DNA from: Niveispirillum lacus
Lineage (GTDB): Bacteria; Pseudomonadota; Alphaproteobacteria; Azospirillales; Azospirillaceae
NCBI RefSeq assembly: GCF_002251795.1
Contig: NZ_NOXU01000032.1
Location: 496,001 to 560,000 of the forward strand
Direction of reading: 5' to 3'
DNA: 64,000 nucleotides
Part shown: piece by piece, positions 52,144 through 60,384 of the stretch
Layout: the number at the start of each line of letters is the position of its first letter
Numbering within the stretch: position 1 is the first letter of the stretch
Program-made: the position numbers and the translations under genes
The notes under the pieces: model-generated
The model's input: the letters and a program-made list of their open reading frames with translations, nothing else
What the model was told of the DNA's origin: nothing
Databases searched by the model: none

Positions 52144-52177
52144 AGCCAAGGCCCTGCAGGCAGAACGCTGGGTAAAC

Positions 52178-53209
52178 CTATTCCCGCCGTCGGGTCGACC
52201 CGCGCAGCACCAAGCGGGCGGGGATGATGGTCTGCTCCAACGACCGGCCATTCATCAGCCGCAACAGGTTCTCCACCAGCAACTCACCGGCCGCCACCGT
52301 ATCCTGGCGGACGGTGGTCAGCGGTGGATTGGTGTAGCTGGCGGCCTGGATATCGTCGAACCCGACCACCGACACGTCGCCCGGCACCGAGACACCCCGG
52401 TCGCGCAGCGCGTGCAGCGCCCCGATGGCCACCAGATCACAGGCCGCCACCACGGCATCGAACCGGTGCCCACTGTCCAGCAGACGGATGGCCGCAGCAT
52501 ATCCCGCCTCCTCAGAGGTCTGGCTGTCGATGCGCAGGACCGGGTCGGCCGACAGGCCACAGGCGGCCAGGGCCTTCAGATAACCCTGGTGCCGGTCACG
52601 ATATTCGGGACAATTCTCCGATATATCGCCGAGAAAGGCGATATCGCGGTGGCCGGTGGCAATCAAATGTGACACGGCCTCTGCCGTGCCCTGCACATTG
52701 TCCGAACCGATGAAGTGACCTGGTTGGCCGGGGATCACCGGGCCCCAGGTGATGTATTCGATTCCCGCTTCATCCAGGGACGATATCTTGTCCAGATAAG
52801 CTGTGTAATCACCATAGCCCAGGAAGATGATGCCGTCGGCCCGTTTGGAGGCCGCATAGTCGGCGTTCCAGTCCGCGCTGGACTGCTGAAACGAAATCAA
52901 CAGATCATAACCACGTTTGGCACTGGCCCGCGTGACGCTGCCCAGGATGGACAGGAAAAACGGATTGATCAGCGACTCCGATGTCCCTGGATCTTCATAC
53001 AACAGCAAGGCCAAGGTATTGGTGCGCTGCGAGCGTAGGTTGCGGGCGTTGACATCCACCTTATAATTCAACTGTCGCGCCGCCTGTTCCACCTTCAGAC
53101 GCGTATCTTCGCTGACCATGCTGTCATGGCGCAGGGCGCGCGACACGGTGGATTGCGACACACCCGCCAGTTCCGCAATGTCAAAGGACGTCGGCCTTTT
53201 CGCCCGCAT
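52178..53209 (-). CDS. LacI/GalR-family transcriptional regulator
   Basis: This 343-residue repressor has an ATG behind AGGACAAC. The N-terminal helix-turn-helix with hinge is FDIAELAGVSQSTVSRALRH to AARQLNYKVD. A periplasmic-binding-protein-like sensor domain follows, with LNPFFL-type spacing (NPFFLSILGSVTRASAKRGY), HRDIAFLGDISENCPEYRDRHQG read in parts, and SVVGFDDIQAASYTNPPLTT. It is the only LacI-type gene in the window and so the nearest candidate for the LacI-type palindromes at 33800, 33970, 37643, 37666 and 48052, though a distant regulator is equally possible. It is divergent from an alpha/beta hydrolase. Confidence 0.93.
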   Translation of the reverse strand: MRAKRPTSFDIAELAGVSQSTVSRALRHDSMVSEDTRLKVEQAARQLNYKVDVNARNLRSQRTNTLALLLYEDPGTSESLINPFFLSILGSVTRASAKRGYDLLISFQQSSADWNADYAASKRADGIIFLGYGDYTAYLDKISSLDEAGIEYITWGPVIPGQPGHFIGSDNVQGTAEAVSHLIATGHRDIAFLGDISENCPEYRDRHQGYLKALAACGLSADPVLRIDSQTSEEAGYAAAIRLLDSGHRFDAVVAACDLVAIGALHALRDRGVSVPGDVSVVGFDDIQAASYTNPPLTTVRQDTVAAGELLVENLLRLMNGRSLEQTIIPARLVLRGSTRRRE

Positions 53210-53381
53210 TGTTGTCCTGGCTTCTGCCTGTTATCTCCCAACTACACCATATAGAGCGTCGTGGGCATCTGGCAATCAGCGCGAAAGGGCAGGAGAGGGG
53301 CCACACCCACAATCACCCGCTTGTATTTAGCACGATCGTTCGTTATCTTTTGCCCGGTACCCTTGTTGAAGGACAAATCCC

Positions 53382-54254
53382 ATGCAACAGGCCGACGGCG
53401 CACAATCGGAAGAAACAGTCAACATTCCCTGTGCCGACGGGCCGGTTCTGGCGGGGCGGCTGTTCCTGCCGCTCGCGGGGGGTACACCGGCCCTGGCGAT
53501 GGTCATGCACGGAGCCACCGGTGTGCCGCGGGATTATTATGCGCGCTTTGCCGCCTGGTTCGCCCAGTACCGGCAGGCAGCGGTGCTGATCTATGATTAC
53601 CGCGATTGCGGCCATTCAGCCCGCGGGCCGGTACGCCGGGCCCGGTCGGATATGGGGGACTGGGCCGTTCGGGACCAGGGCGCAGCACTGGACTGGCTGG
53701 CGGCCCGTTTTTCGGGGGTGCCGCTGGAGGTGATGGGCCATTCGCTGGGGGGCATGGGCCTGCCCTTTCATGAAAAGGCGGGCATGGTGCGTCGCCTGAC
53801 CACAGTCGCCACCGGCCCGGCGCACTGGACCCGCCACCCGCGCCACTTCATCGGCAAGGCCATGGCCTTTTGGTTTCTGCTGGGCCCGGTCGCCACCCTG
53901 ACCCTGGGCTATCTGCCGGGGCGCATCCTGGGCCAGGGGGCTGACCTGCCTGCCCGCGCTTTCTGGCAATGGCGCCGCTGGTGTATCCGGCGTGGCTTTT
54001 ACCGGCATGACTGGGGGCGGGCTCTGCCGCAGCCCGACCTCTCACGCATGACGGGAGAGGTGCGGCTGATCGCGATCGAGGATGATGAGATGATCCCGCC
54101 TGATGTGGTGCGCGACCATGCCGCCTTTTTCCCCGCAGCCCGTGTCAGCCACCACACGATCCCGGTGGCCGCCGCCGGCGTACGCGCCATCGGCCACCTG
54201 CGCATCTTTTCCGAACGCTGCAAGGACGCCTGGCCGCTTCTGGCAGAGGCGTGA
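53382..54254 (+). CDS. Alpha/beta hydrolase
   Basis: This 290-residue protein starts at an ATG 8 nt after AAGGA. The oxyanion segment is VMHGATGVPRDYY, and the nucleophile elbow is EVMGHSLGGMGLPF with the Ser between His and Leu. A later Asp lies in LIAIEDDEMIPPDVV, and a catalytic His probably in IGHLRIFSE. A cap region with a hydrophobic helix (AMAFWFLLGPVATLTLGYLPG) lies between. No signal peptide is present. Substrate is unknown; it is divergent from the LacI regulator and might belong to its regulon. Confidence 0.85.
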   Translation: MQQADGAQSEETVNIPCADGPVLAGRLFLPLAGGTPALAMVMHGATGVPRDYYARFAAWFAQYRQAAVLIYDYRDCGHSARGPVRRARSDMGDWAVRDQGAALDWLAARFSGVPLEVMGHSLGGMGLPFHEKAGMVRRLTTVATGPAHWTRHPRHFIGKAMAFWFLLGPVATLTLGYLPGRILGQGADLPARAFWQWRRWCIRRGFYRHDWGRALPQPDLSRMTGEVRLIAIEDDEMIPPDVVRDHAAFFPAARVSHHTIPVAAAGVRAIGHLRIFSERCKDAWPLLAEA

Positions 54255-54710
54255 TTATTCCTCGGCCGCACCACTGCTGAGGGTCTTCACATCTTCGTTC
54301 GGGGCAATCTCGCGGGCCTTGATGGCGCTGACCGCAAGTACCTGGCCCATCAAACCTTCCAGATGGTCATTGGCGGCGCGCAGATTACGGGCCAGAATGC
54401 GGACGATGCTGGCCACAAACGGGTCGGCATCGGCCAGACGCTGGCGCACCTTTTCCCCGGAAATGACGATCAGCGTCGTATCCTCCACCGCGTGGGCGCA
54501 GGCCGACCGGGTCCCTTCATCGATCAGGGCCATTTCACCGAACAGACAGTTCGGCCCCACCTCGGCCAGCACGACCGGATGCTCCGGTTCGCCCCGCCAG
54601 ATGCGGATGCGGCCCGATTGCACCAAATACATATGCTCGCCCCGGTCTCCGGTCAGGAACAGTTGCTTGCCAGCGGGAACAAATTTACGGTTGAGGATAC
54701 CTTCGGCCAT
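54255..54710 (-). CDS. Stand-alone cyclic-nucleotide-binding domain protein
   Basis: This 151-residue protein is essentially one cNMP-binding domain (AGKQLFLTGDRGEHMYLVQSG at the start, then NCLFGEMALIDEGTRSACAHAVEDTTLI). The phosphate-binding cassette FGEMALIDEGTRSA keeps the Gly-Glu and Arg used to hold cAMP or cGMP. A helical tail of about 40 residues follows, with no helix-turn-helix, so it is not a Crp-type transcription factor. It lies 70 bp downstream of the cyclase gene in the same direction and is the obvious candidate to read the cyclase signal. Confidence 0.87.
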   Translation of the reverse strand: MAEGILNRKFVPAGKQLFLTGDRGEHMYLVQSGRIRIWRGEPEHPVVLAEVGPNCLFGEMALIDEGTRSACAHAVEDTTLIVISGEKVRQRLADADPFVASIVRILARNLRAANDHLEGLMGQVLAVSAIKAREIAPNEDVKTLSSGAAEE

Positions 54711-54780
54711 TGCCCGATCCCTGAATTAGCATACGGTGGTTATCGTTCCCTGCACCCGCGCTGGCAAGGTAATGTTGGGA

Positions 54781-56724
54781 CTACTTGTCACTCATGATGA
54801 CAAGGTCGCTGTCCCCGCCCTTGGCCAGCCGTTCACGATGCAGCGCGACCGGCCCATCATCAGGCTGCTGCATCGCCAGGGCCTCAAACAGTGCTGCTGC
54901 CCCCGTCTGTCCCGACGCCAAGGCGGCATAGGCCCGCTGATAGCCCTGCATGAAGACACTTGCCGCCTCTTCATCCGTCAGGGGCTGGAACACCGCGATG
55001 GGTTCGGTCTTGCCCTTGAGGACGATCCGGCCGATGGGCCGGCGCGGGAGGTCAGGACAGCGCTCCGCCGTCGCCCCGCTCATCGCCACCCGGGTACCGA
55101 AATACTTGTTCAGGCCTTCCAGCCGGGCGGCCGTATTCACGGCATCGCCCAGGGCAGTATATTCAAACCGCGCCTCGGACCCGAAATTGCCCACGCTGGC
55201 CGGGCCGGAATGAACCCCGATACGGGTCATGCCAAAGGGACGCCCCGCCGCGGTTTCCGCCGCCAGGAAGGATTGCGCGAACCGATCTAGCTCCAGGGCG
55301 CAAGCGGCTGCACGGGCGGCATGGTCCGGCATATCGCGCGGGGCCCCAAACAGGGCAAAGACGGCGTCACCGATGAACTTGTCCACCGTACCGCCATGGG
55401 CGAACACAACCTTCACCATTCCGTCCAGATACCGGTTCATGACATCCGCCAGGGTTGTGGCGTCCATGCCCTCCGATATGGTGGTGAAACCGGCAACGTC
55501 GGTGAAGACATAAGACATGTCACGACGCTTCGGATCGATAGACAATTTTGACGGGTCCTTCAGGATATCATCCAGCAGGACCGGCGACAGATATTTGGCA
55601 AAAGCCGCCTGCACGAACCGTTTCTGGTCCCGCTCCTGCCGTCCGCGCCAGATATCGGTCAGCCACAGGCCCAGCAGCACTGACAAGGAGGGGCCGATCT
55701 GCGGCAGCAAGAGATTGCCTTTGGCAAAGGCCGGCCCCGCCAGCAGCCAGAGACCCGCCACCACCCCGAACCCCAGCAGCGCACGCAGCCATAGCGAGAT
55801 TTCCACCAGACCCAGGATCAAACCCAGGCCTGCCGCGATCAGCCCGGCAGCCACCGCCAGCGCCAACCCCTGGTTCGGGGCCGTCCGCTGCTCCAGCAAT
55901 TGTGACAGCGCATGGGCATGGATGGTGATACCGGGCAACACCCCGGCATTACCGGCAAAGGCCGTGCGATAGGGCGTCACATGCCGGTCACGGTCCGACA
56001 GGTCGGCCCCCACCAGGACAATCTTGTCCTTGAACCAGGCCGGCGGCAGCAGCGAGACAGCATGGGCCGGAAACTGCCGGAAAGGGGCCGTCGCGGCATC
56101 GGGCCGTCCGCGCCAGGCGATGGGTATCAGGCTTTTTGGGGGGGACAGGCCCAGATGCGCTGCCAGGGCCGGCACCACGCCGGCCTGCCACTGTCCATCC
56201 GCCCCCGGTTTGCCGGGGAAAATCCAACGGACGGTTCCATCCAGATTATCCTTGACCAGGTTGGCCCAGCCGCGCCGGTCGGGCGGCACGAAATCGTTAA
56301 TATAGGCCACTTGCGCTTCGGTCAGCCCTTCTGCGGCACTGCCGTGACTGACCACCAGCGGGATGGTCAGTTCACGCAGGGCCGCCGCCAGGGCAGCATC
56401 CTTTACCGCTTCCGTGGGTTGATCCAGCAGCACGTCCAACAGAACTGCCTTCGCCCCCTTGGCCTGCAAATTGCGCAGCAGATCGGCCAGGAACGCCCGG
56501 TCGACGGGGGAACGATAGGGAAACCGCGCCAGCGTATCCTCATTGAGGGCGACAATAACGATGTCAGGCTGCTGCGGTTGCGCCGGTGTCAGGGTCGCCA
56601 CCCGATAATCCGCCACCCAATTCTCGATCCCCTGCAGAAACGGGGCCGCCCGTACCAGCAGTACCGGGGCCAGACCCGCCAGCAGCAGGATCACAAGCAT
56701 GGTCGTGAGGCGGCGAACGGGCAT
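54781..56724 (-). CDS. CHASE2-domain class III adenylate/guanylate cyclase
   Basis: This 647-residue membrane signalling enzyme has an N-terminal helix (TTMLVILLLAGLAPVLLVRA) leading to an extracytoplasmic CHASE2 sensor domain at about 25-270 (QPDIVIVALNEDTLARFPYR, RAFLADLLRNLQAKGAKAVL). Three closely packed helices follow at about 285-355, then a short linker and the cyclase domain. The catalytic domain shows SYVFTDVAGFTTISEGMD (metal Asp), KFIGDAVFALFGAP (Lys and second Asp) and FEYTALGDAVNTAARLEGL (Asp, Asn and Arg). All catalytic residues are present, and the Lys/Asp pair favours ATP. It lies 6 bp after the FecR-like gene. Confidence 0.93.
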   Translation of the reverse strand: MPVRRLTTMLVILLLAGLAPVLLVRAAPFLQGIENWVADYRVATLTPAQPQQPDIVIVALNEDTLARFPYRSPVDRAFLADLLRNLQAKGAKAVLLDVLLDQPTEAVKDAALAAALRELTIPLVVSHGSAAEGLTEAQVAYINDFVPPDRRGWANLVKDNLDGTVRWIFPGKPGADGQWQAGVVPALAAHLGLSPPKSLIPIAWRGRPDAATAPFRQFPAHAVSLLPPAWFKDKIVLVGADLSDRDRHVTPYRTAFAGNAGVLPGITIHAHALSQLLEQRTAPNQGLALAVAAGLIAAGLGLILGLVEISLWLRALLGFGVVAGLWLLAGPAFAKGNLLLPQIGPSLSVLLGLWLTDIWRGRQERDQKRFVQAAFAKYLSPVLLDDILKDPSKLSIDPKRRDMSYVFTDVAGFTTISEGMDATTLADVMNRYLDGMVKVVFAHGGTVDKFIGDAVFALFGAPRDMPDHAARAAACALELDRFAQSFLAAETAAGRPFGMTRIGVHSGPASVGNFGSEARFEYTALGDAVNTAARLEGLNKYFGTRVAMSGATAERCPDLPRRPIGRIVLKGKTEPIAVFQPLTDEEAASVFMQGYQRAYAALASGQTGAAALFEALAMQQPDDGPVALHRERLAKGGDSDLVIMSDK

Positions 56725-56730
56725 GGTTGA

Positions 56731-57411
56731 TCAGTTCGCGGCCAGCAGCGCGCGCGCCTGCCGGTCGCACTGCTTGGCTGCCATCCAGCCGGCCGCCATT
56801 TTCGGCGCGGAGATGCTGGTCGGCAACTGGTGGAACGTCACCGCCGACGCTGTCCCGTCCAGCTCAAACAGCAGTGTCCCACCATCAGTGATGGGCAGTT
56901 CTGGCAGGGCCAAGCGCCCCTCCCCCGCCGGCCATTCGGCATTGGCGGTCCAGGCCCGGTCGGCGGGCATCAGGGTCAGGCTGGCGGCTTTGGCCGAATC
57001 GGCCCGCCATAACACCAGTTCCTGGCCCGGCTTCACGCAGACCGCACCCGATACCGCCGGGTCGATCACCCACGCGTCCGGCAGCGGACCCGGCGTTCCG
57101 GCATCCCGCACGGCCCCCAGGCTGGTCGTGTCGTTACCCCGTGCCGACAACAGGCCCGCCAATGGCTGGGTGGCCCCCTGTCCGACACTGACCGGGGTGC
57201 CCTTGAACGGTCCGCGCAGCGTCACCTGCGACCCGTCCTCACCGATCAGGACCAACCGCGCCCCATCAGCCAGGGTCAGCGGGACCTTGTCATCAATGGT
57301 GGCACCGGGGGTCAGGTCCGTACCCTTGGCCTCCACCACCACCAGCGGGGCCGCATGGGCCGGAAGGGCCAGGAACAGGGCCAGCGCCAGGATCGTGACG
57401 GGGCGGAACAT
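56731..57411 (-). CDS. Exported FecR-like protein of the CHAT/MBG operon
   Basis: The product has 226 residues, with an ATG 7 nt after AAGGGAG. A signal peptide (PVTILALALFLALPAHAA) is followed by a beta-rich region like the FecR beta-helix (TLADGARLVLIGEDGSQVTLRGPF at about 48-71), which is the feature used for the call. The second half has GQELVLWRADSAKAASLTLM and a Cys near the end. No membrane helix remains after cleavage, so it is probably periplasmic. FecR-like proteins with CHAT and CHASE2-cyclase neighbours occur in several lineages; its role is unknown, perhaps as a ligand of the CHASE2 sensor. Confidence 0.65.
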   Translation of the reverse strand: MFRPVTILALALFLALPAHAAPLVVVEAKGTDLTPGATIDDKVPLTLADGARLVLIGEDGSQVTLRGPFKGTPVSVGQGATQPLAGLLSARGNDTTSLGAVRDAGTPGPLPDAWVIDPAVSGAVCVKPGQELVLWRADSAKAASLTLMPADRAWTANAEWPAGEGRLALPELPITDGGTLLFELDGTASAVTFHQLPTSISAPKMAAGWMAAKQCDRQARALLAAN

Positions 57412-57414
57412 GGA

Positions 57415-60384
57415 TCAAACTCCCTTGTCGGATTGCGGGGCGGCACCCACCAGGGTAAAGGCCGCCCAATTGAAAGGATGCGCCGAGGCGGGATCGGACG
57501 CCAGACTCCTTTGCGCCCGTGCCAAGGCAACCGCGATATCGCCCTCACCGGCAAACAGGCCAGTCATCAGGCGGACAGTCGGCACCGACGGCACCTGCCA
57601 ATGACTGACCAGCAGCGAGCGTGCGCCGGCGAAAAAGAAACTTTCCGCCAGACCGGACAGCGCCTCACCACCCAGCCGCGCATCCCCCCCCGCCGTATTA
57701 CAGGCCGACAGAACCACCATATCCGCATTCAGGCGCAGAAGGGCGATATCAGAAGCGGTCAGCAGACCATCATCGGCGGGGCTGGAGGGTGGGACAGGGG
57801 GCGGGGCCAACGCCAGACCGGGCTGCGACTGGCAACGCAATTCTCCCGGCAACAAGCCATGGGTAGCGAAATAGACAATACGATATTGGTCCAGGCCTGC
57901 CCCGCGCACCGCGGCCTTAGTCACCCTTTCCCCGGTGATCAGATCAGCGGGGGCGGCACCCAGCCGCCCACCGATGGACCGGATCTCATCGGCCGTTTCC
58001 GGCAGCGGCGCCAGGGCGCGGAGCAGGGCCGGGTCCAGGGCGGCATCGGTTCGGCATTCCTCGCCCAGCGCTTTCAGCCCGCCTGTATCCCGTCCCTGAA
58101 ACGGGGGGGCGGCAAAACCAATGAAGGGTTTGGGTGCCGATGCGCGGGCCGTCGTCCCCGCCAGCGCCAGGAAGGACGGGACCGACGGCACCACCGACAC
58201 CGCCATGTCACGGACCAGCCAGGAGGCGCCGGCATAATCGCGCGCTGTCGGCCTGTCGCGGACCAGAAGGGCGGGCGGCAGGCTGGAAAGGGCAGCCGAC
58301 GGCACCAGTACCAGGTGCTTCACATCGGACAGAAGATCTGTGGCCCCACCGAACAGCCGACCATAGAGATCGTAAGACAGGTCCAGATCGAAGGGCGGCA
58401 GCACGCCGGCGCGCGGCGTAATCGAGCGGCGTAACTCCCCCACTTGGTCCTGCAAGGCGGCACGACTGATCGGAACTGGATAGGCGAAGACCCCCTTGTC
58501 GGTCAGGATGAACCCGTATGATCCCGCCATGCCGAACGCAAACTGCACCAGGGCCTGACCCGGTCGCAGCCGGGACGATAGATCGGCGGGGCGTACAGGC
58601 CCCGGTTTGGTCAGCCTTGCATAATCAGGGAAAGCCGCCTGCAGCTGCCGCTCCAACCCCTGGGCAACATTTGTGGCTTCTTGCAACTGCTTGACCAGGG
58701 CTTCCTCGCGTGCCCGGTCCCGTTGTCCGTCCAGCTTTGCGGTTTCGGAGGCCAGTTCGATCCGCAGGCGGTCGCGGCTGCGCACAGCGTCCTGCTGCTG
58801 CCGGATCAGGTCGGAAACGGCGGGATCGCTGCTGGCAAAACGGGCGGCGGCACGGGTGATGGTCTGCCCCACCACCCCTTCACGCACAGCCTGCAGGGCC
58901 GTGAACATTTCCGCATGAAACTCGGCCCGTCGGTCGGGTTCCGCCTGGGCCATGCGATACAGCGTATCCAGGAACGGGATCAGGCGGTCCAACGGCAATT
59001 GTCCGCGCTCCGTATCCAACCCCGCCACCATCGACAGCGCCTCGCGATAGATGGCCAGGGCTTCCGCATCCAGGCCAGCCTGGGCATAGACACGACCCAG
59101 TTCCAACATGCTGGATGCGACGGGCCATCCGGCCCCGAATAATTGTTTGTTGGACGCAACAGCCTTTGACATCAGGGCAGCGCCGCCCGCCGCGTCACCC
59201 TTGCCGGCCCGCGCCAGCCCCTGCATGCCCAAAATCCGGGCATGCCACCAGGGCGGCAGGCCGCGTGTACGGCTGAACAGGGTCGCGGCCTCCAGGGTCG
59301 CCGCTTCGGCCAATCCGAACTGTTCCAGGCGCAGGGAAACCGTTGCCTCCAGCAGCAGTGAATGGATCAGGTCACCTCGGGCTGCGGCCAGACTGCCCAG
59401 CACGGCCCGGTTGGCCCCACCGCCGGCCTGTTCCTCCAGATCATCGACCAGGGCCCGGCGGATGGCACTGCTGTCGCGGCCCAATGACAAGGCGCGGCGC
59501 GCATCACCGGAATTGGCGGCGTGAAACGCCATGTAACTGCCCAGTCGCGCCCGCGCCGCCTTGTCAAAACTCTTCTGCAACAAGGCATCGGCGCGACGGA
59601 ACAGGGCATCCGCCTCCGGTCCCCGTCCCTGGTTCGACACTTCCAGGGCCAGCGCCATCAGCGTATCGCCCGCCCCCGGACTATCGGGGCCCAGGGCACG
59701 GGCCTGCAGGTCCAGCGCCTTACGATAGGCGGCTTCCGCCCCGGCATAATCCTCCACCGAATTGGACAGGCGCCCTACTTCCGACAAGCGCTCAAAGCTG
59801 TTCAGGTCCCCCCGCCCGAACCGCAACGCCTCATCCCCCAGCGCAGCGCGCAAAAGGGCTGATATATCCTGCTGTTGTGTGACCGGTCCGGCCTTCAGAA
59901 GGGCGGGGGCTGCCATCATCAGATCCGCCACGGCCGGAATGCCATCAGCCTGCACCAGGCGCCGACCTTCCACCAGGCTGATGCCGATATAGGGCCAACC
60001 ACCTTCGCGCAGTTGGCATTGGGCCAGCAATCCACCCGGCACGGGCTGTGCTGGTTGACAGATGGCTTTCTGGGCCAGCGATCCGGCCCAGGCCGTGCGA
60101 TTGGTCTCCAGAACCAGTTGCCGCGCCCGCGCGTCCGGCGCTTCCGGCAACGGGTCGTAAAGCTGGGTCACAGCGATGGTACCGCTGGGCTGTTCCCAAA
60201 GCCCGCAATAGAGCGCATAGGCCTCACCGTCCGCACTGTCGGTTGGCAGGGCGCGGCATTCCTCGCCGATCATGTTGCGGCCCATGGCGATGGGCCCGGC
60301 GGCCTGTTCCGGCGCTGGCGGACCTTTGCCGGCACAGGCCGTCAGCAACAGCGCCAGGATCAGAAGGGACAGGCTGCGTATCAT
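57415..60384 (-). CDS. CHAT-domain TPR lipoprotein (caspase-like protease fold)
   Basis: The product has 989 residues from the ATG at 60384, which overlaps the stop of the MBG gene by one base (TGATG). A lipoprotein signal ends in LLLTACAGKG. TPR helices cover about 190-500 (for example AGAEAAYRKALDLQARALG and AGLDAEALAIYREALSMV), followed by a charged coiled coil at about 545-610. The CHAT domain occupies about 680-985. Its catalytic dyad is visible as His about 842 in YFATHGLLPGE and Cys about 895 in VLSACNTAGGD. CHAT proteins are caspase-like cysteine proteases, usually activated through attached repeats. Export as a lipoprotein next to a giant surface protein suggests processing of that protein. 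Confidence 0.92.
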   Translation of the reverse strand: MIRSLSLLILALLLTACAGKGPPAPEQAAGPIAMGRNMIGEECRALPTDSADGEAYALYCGLWEQPSGTIAVTQLYDPLPEAPDARARQLVLETNRTAWAGSLAQKAICQPAQPVPGGLLAQCQLREGGWPYIGISLVEGRRLVQADGIPAVADLMMAAPALLKAGPVTQQQDISALLRAALGDEALRFGRGDLNSFERLSEVGRLSNSVEDYAGAEAAYRKALDLQARALGPDSPGAGDTLMALALEVSNQGRGPEADALFRRADALLQKSFDKAARARLGSYMAFHAANSGDARRALSLGRDSSAIRRALVDDLEEQAGGGANRAVLGSLAAARGDLIHSLLLEATVSLRLEQFGLAEAATLEAATLFSRTRGLPPWWHARILGMQGLARAGKGDAAGGAALMSKAVASNKQLFGAGWPVASSMLELGRVYAQAGLDAEALAIYREALSMVAGLDTERGQLPLDRLIPFLDTLYRMAQAEPDRRAEFHAEMFTALQAVREGVVGQTITRAAARFASSDPAVSDLIRQQQDAVRSRDRLRIELASETAKLDGQRDRAREEALVKQLQEATNVAQGLERQLQAAFPDYARLTKPGPVRPADLSSRLRPGQALVQFAFGMAGSYGFILTDKGVFAYPVPISRAALQDQVGELRRSITPRAGVLPPFDLDLSYDLYGRLFGGATDLLSDVKHLVLVPSAALSSLPPALLVRDRPTARDYAGASWLVRDMAVSVVPSVPSFLALAGTTARASAPKPFIGFAAPPFQGRDTGGLKALGEECRTDAALDPALLRALAPLPETADEIRSIGGRLGAAPADLITGERVTKAAVRGAGLDQYRIVYFATHGLLPGELRCQSQPGLALAPPPVPPSSPADDGLLTASDIALLRLNADMVVLSACNTAGGDARLGGEALSGLAESFFFAGARSLLVSHWQVPSVPTVRLMTGLFAGEGDIAVALARAQRSLASDPASAHPFNWAAFTLVGAAPQSDKGV

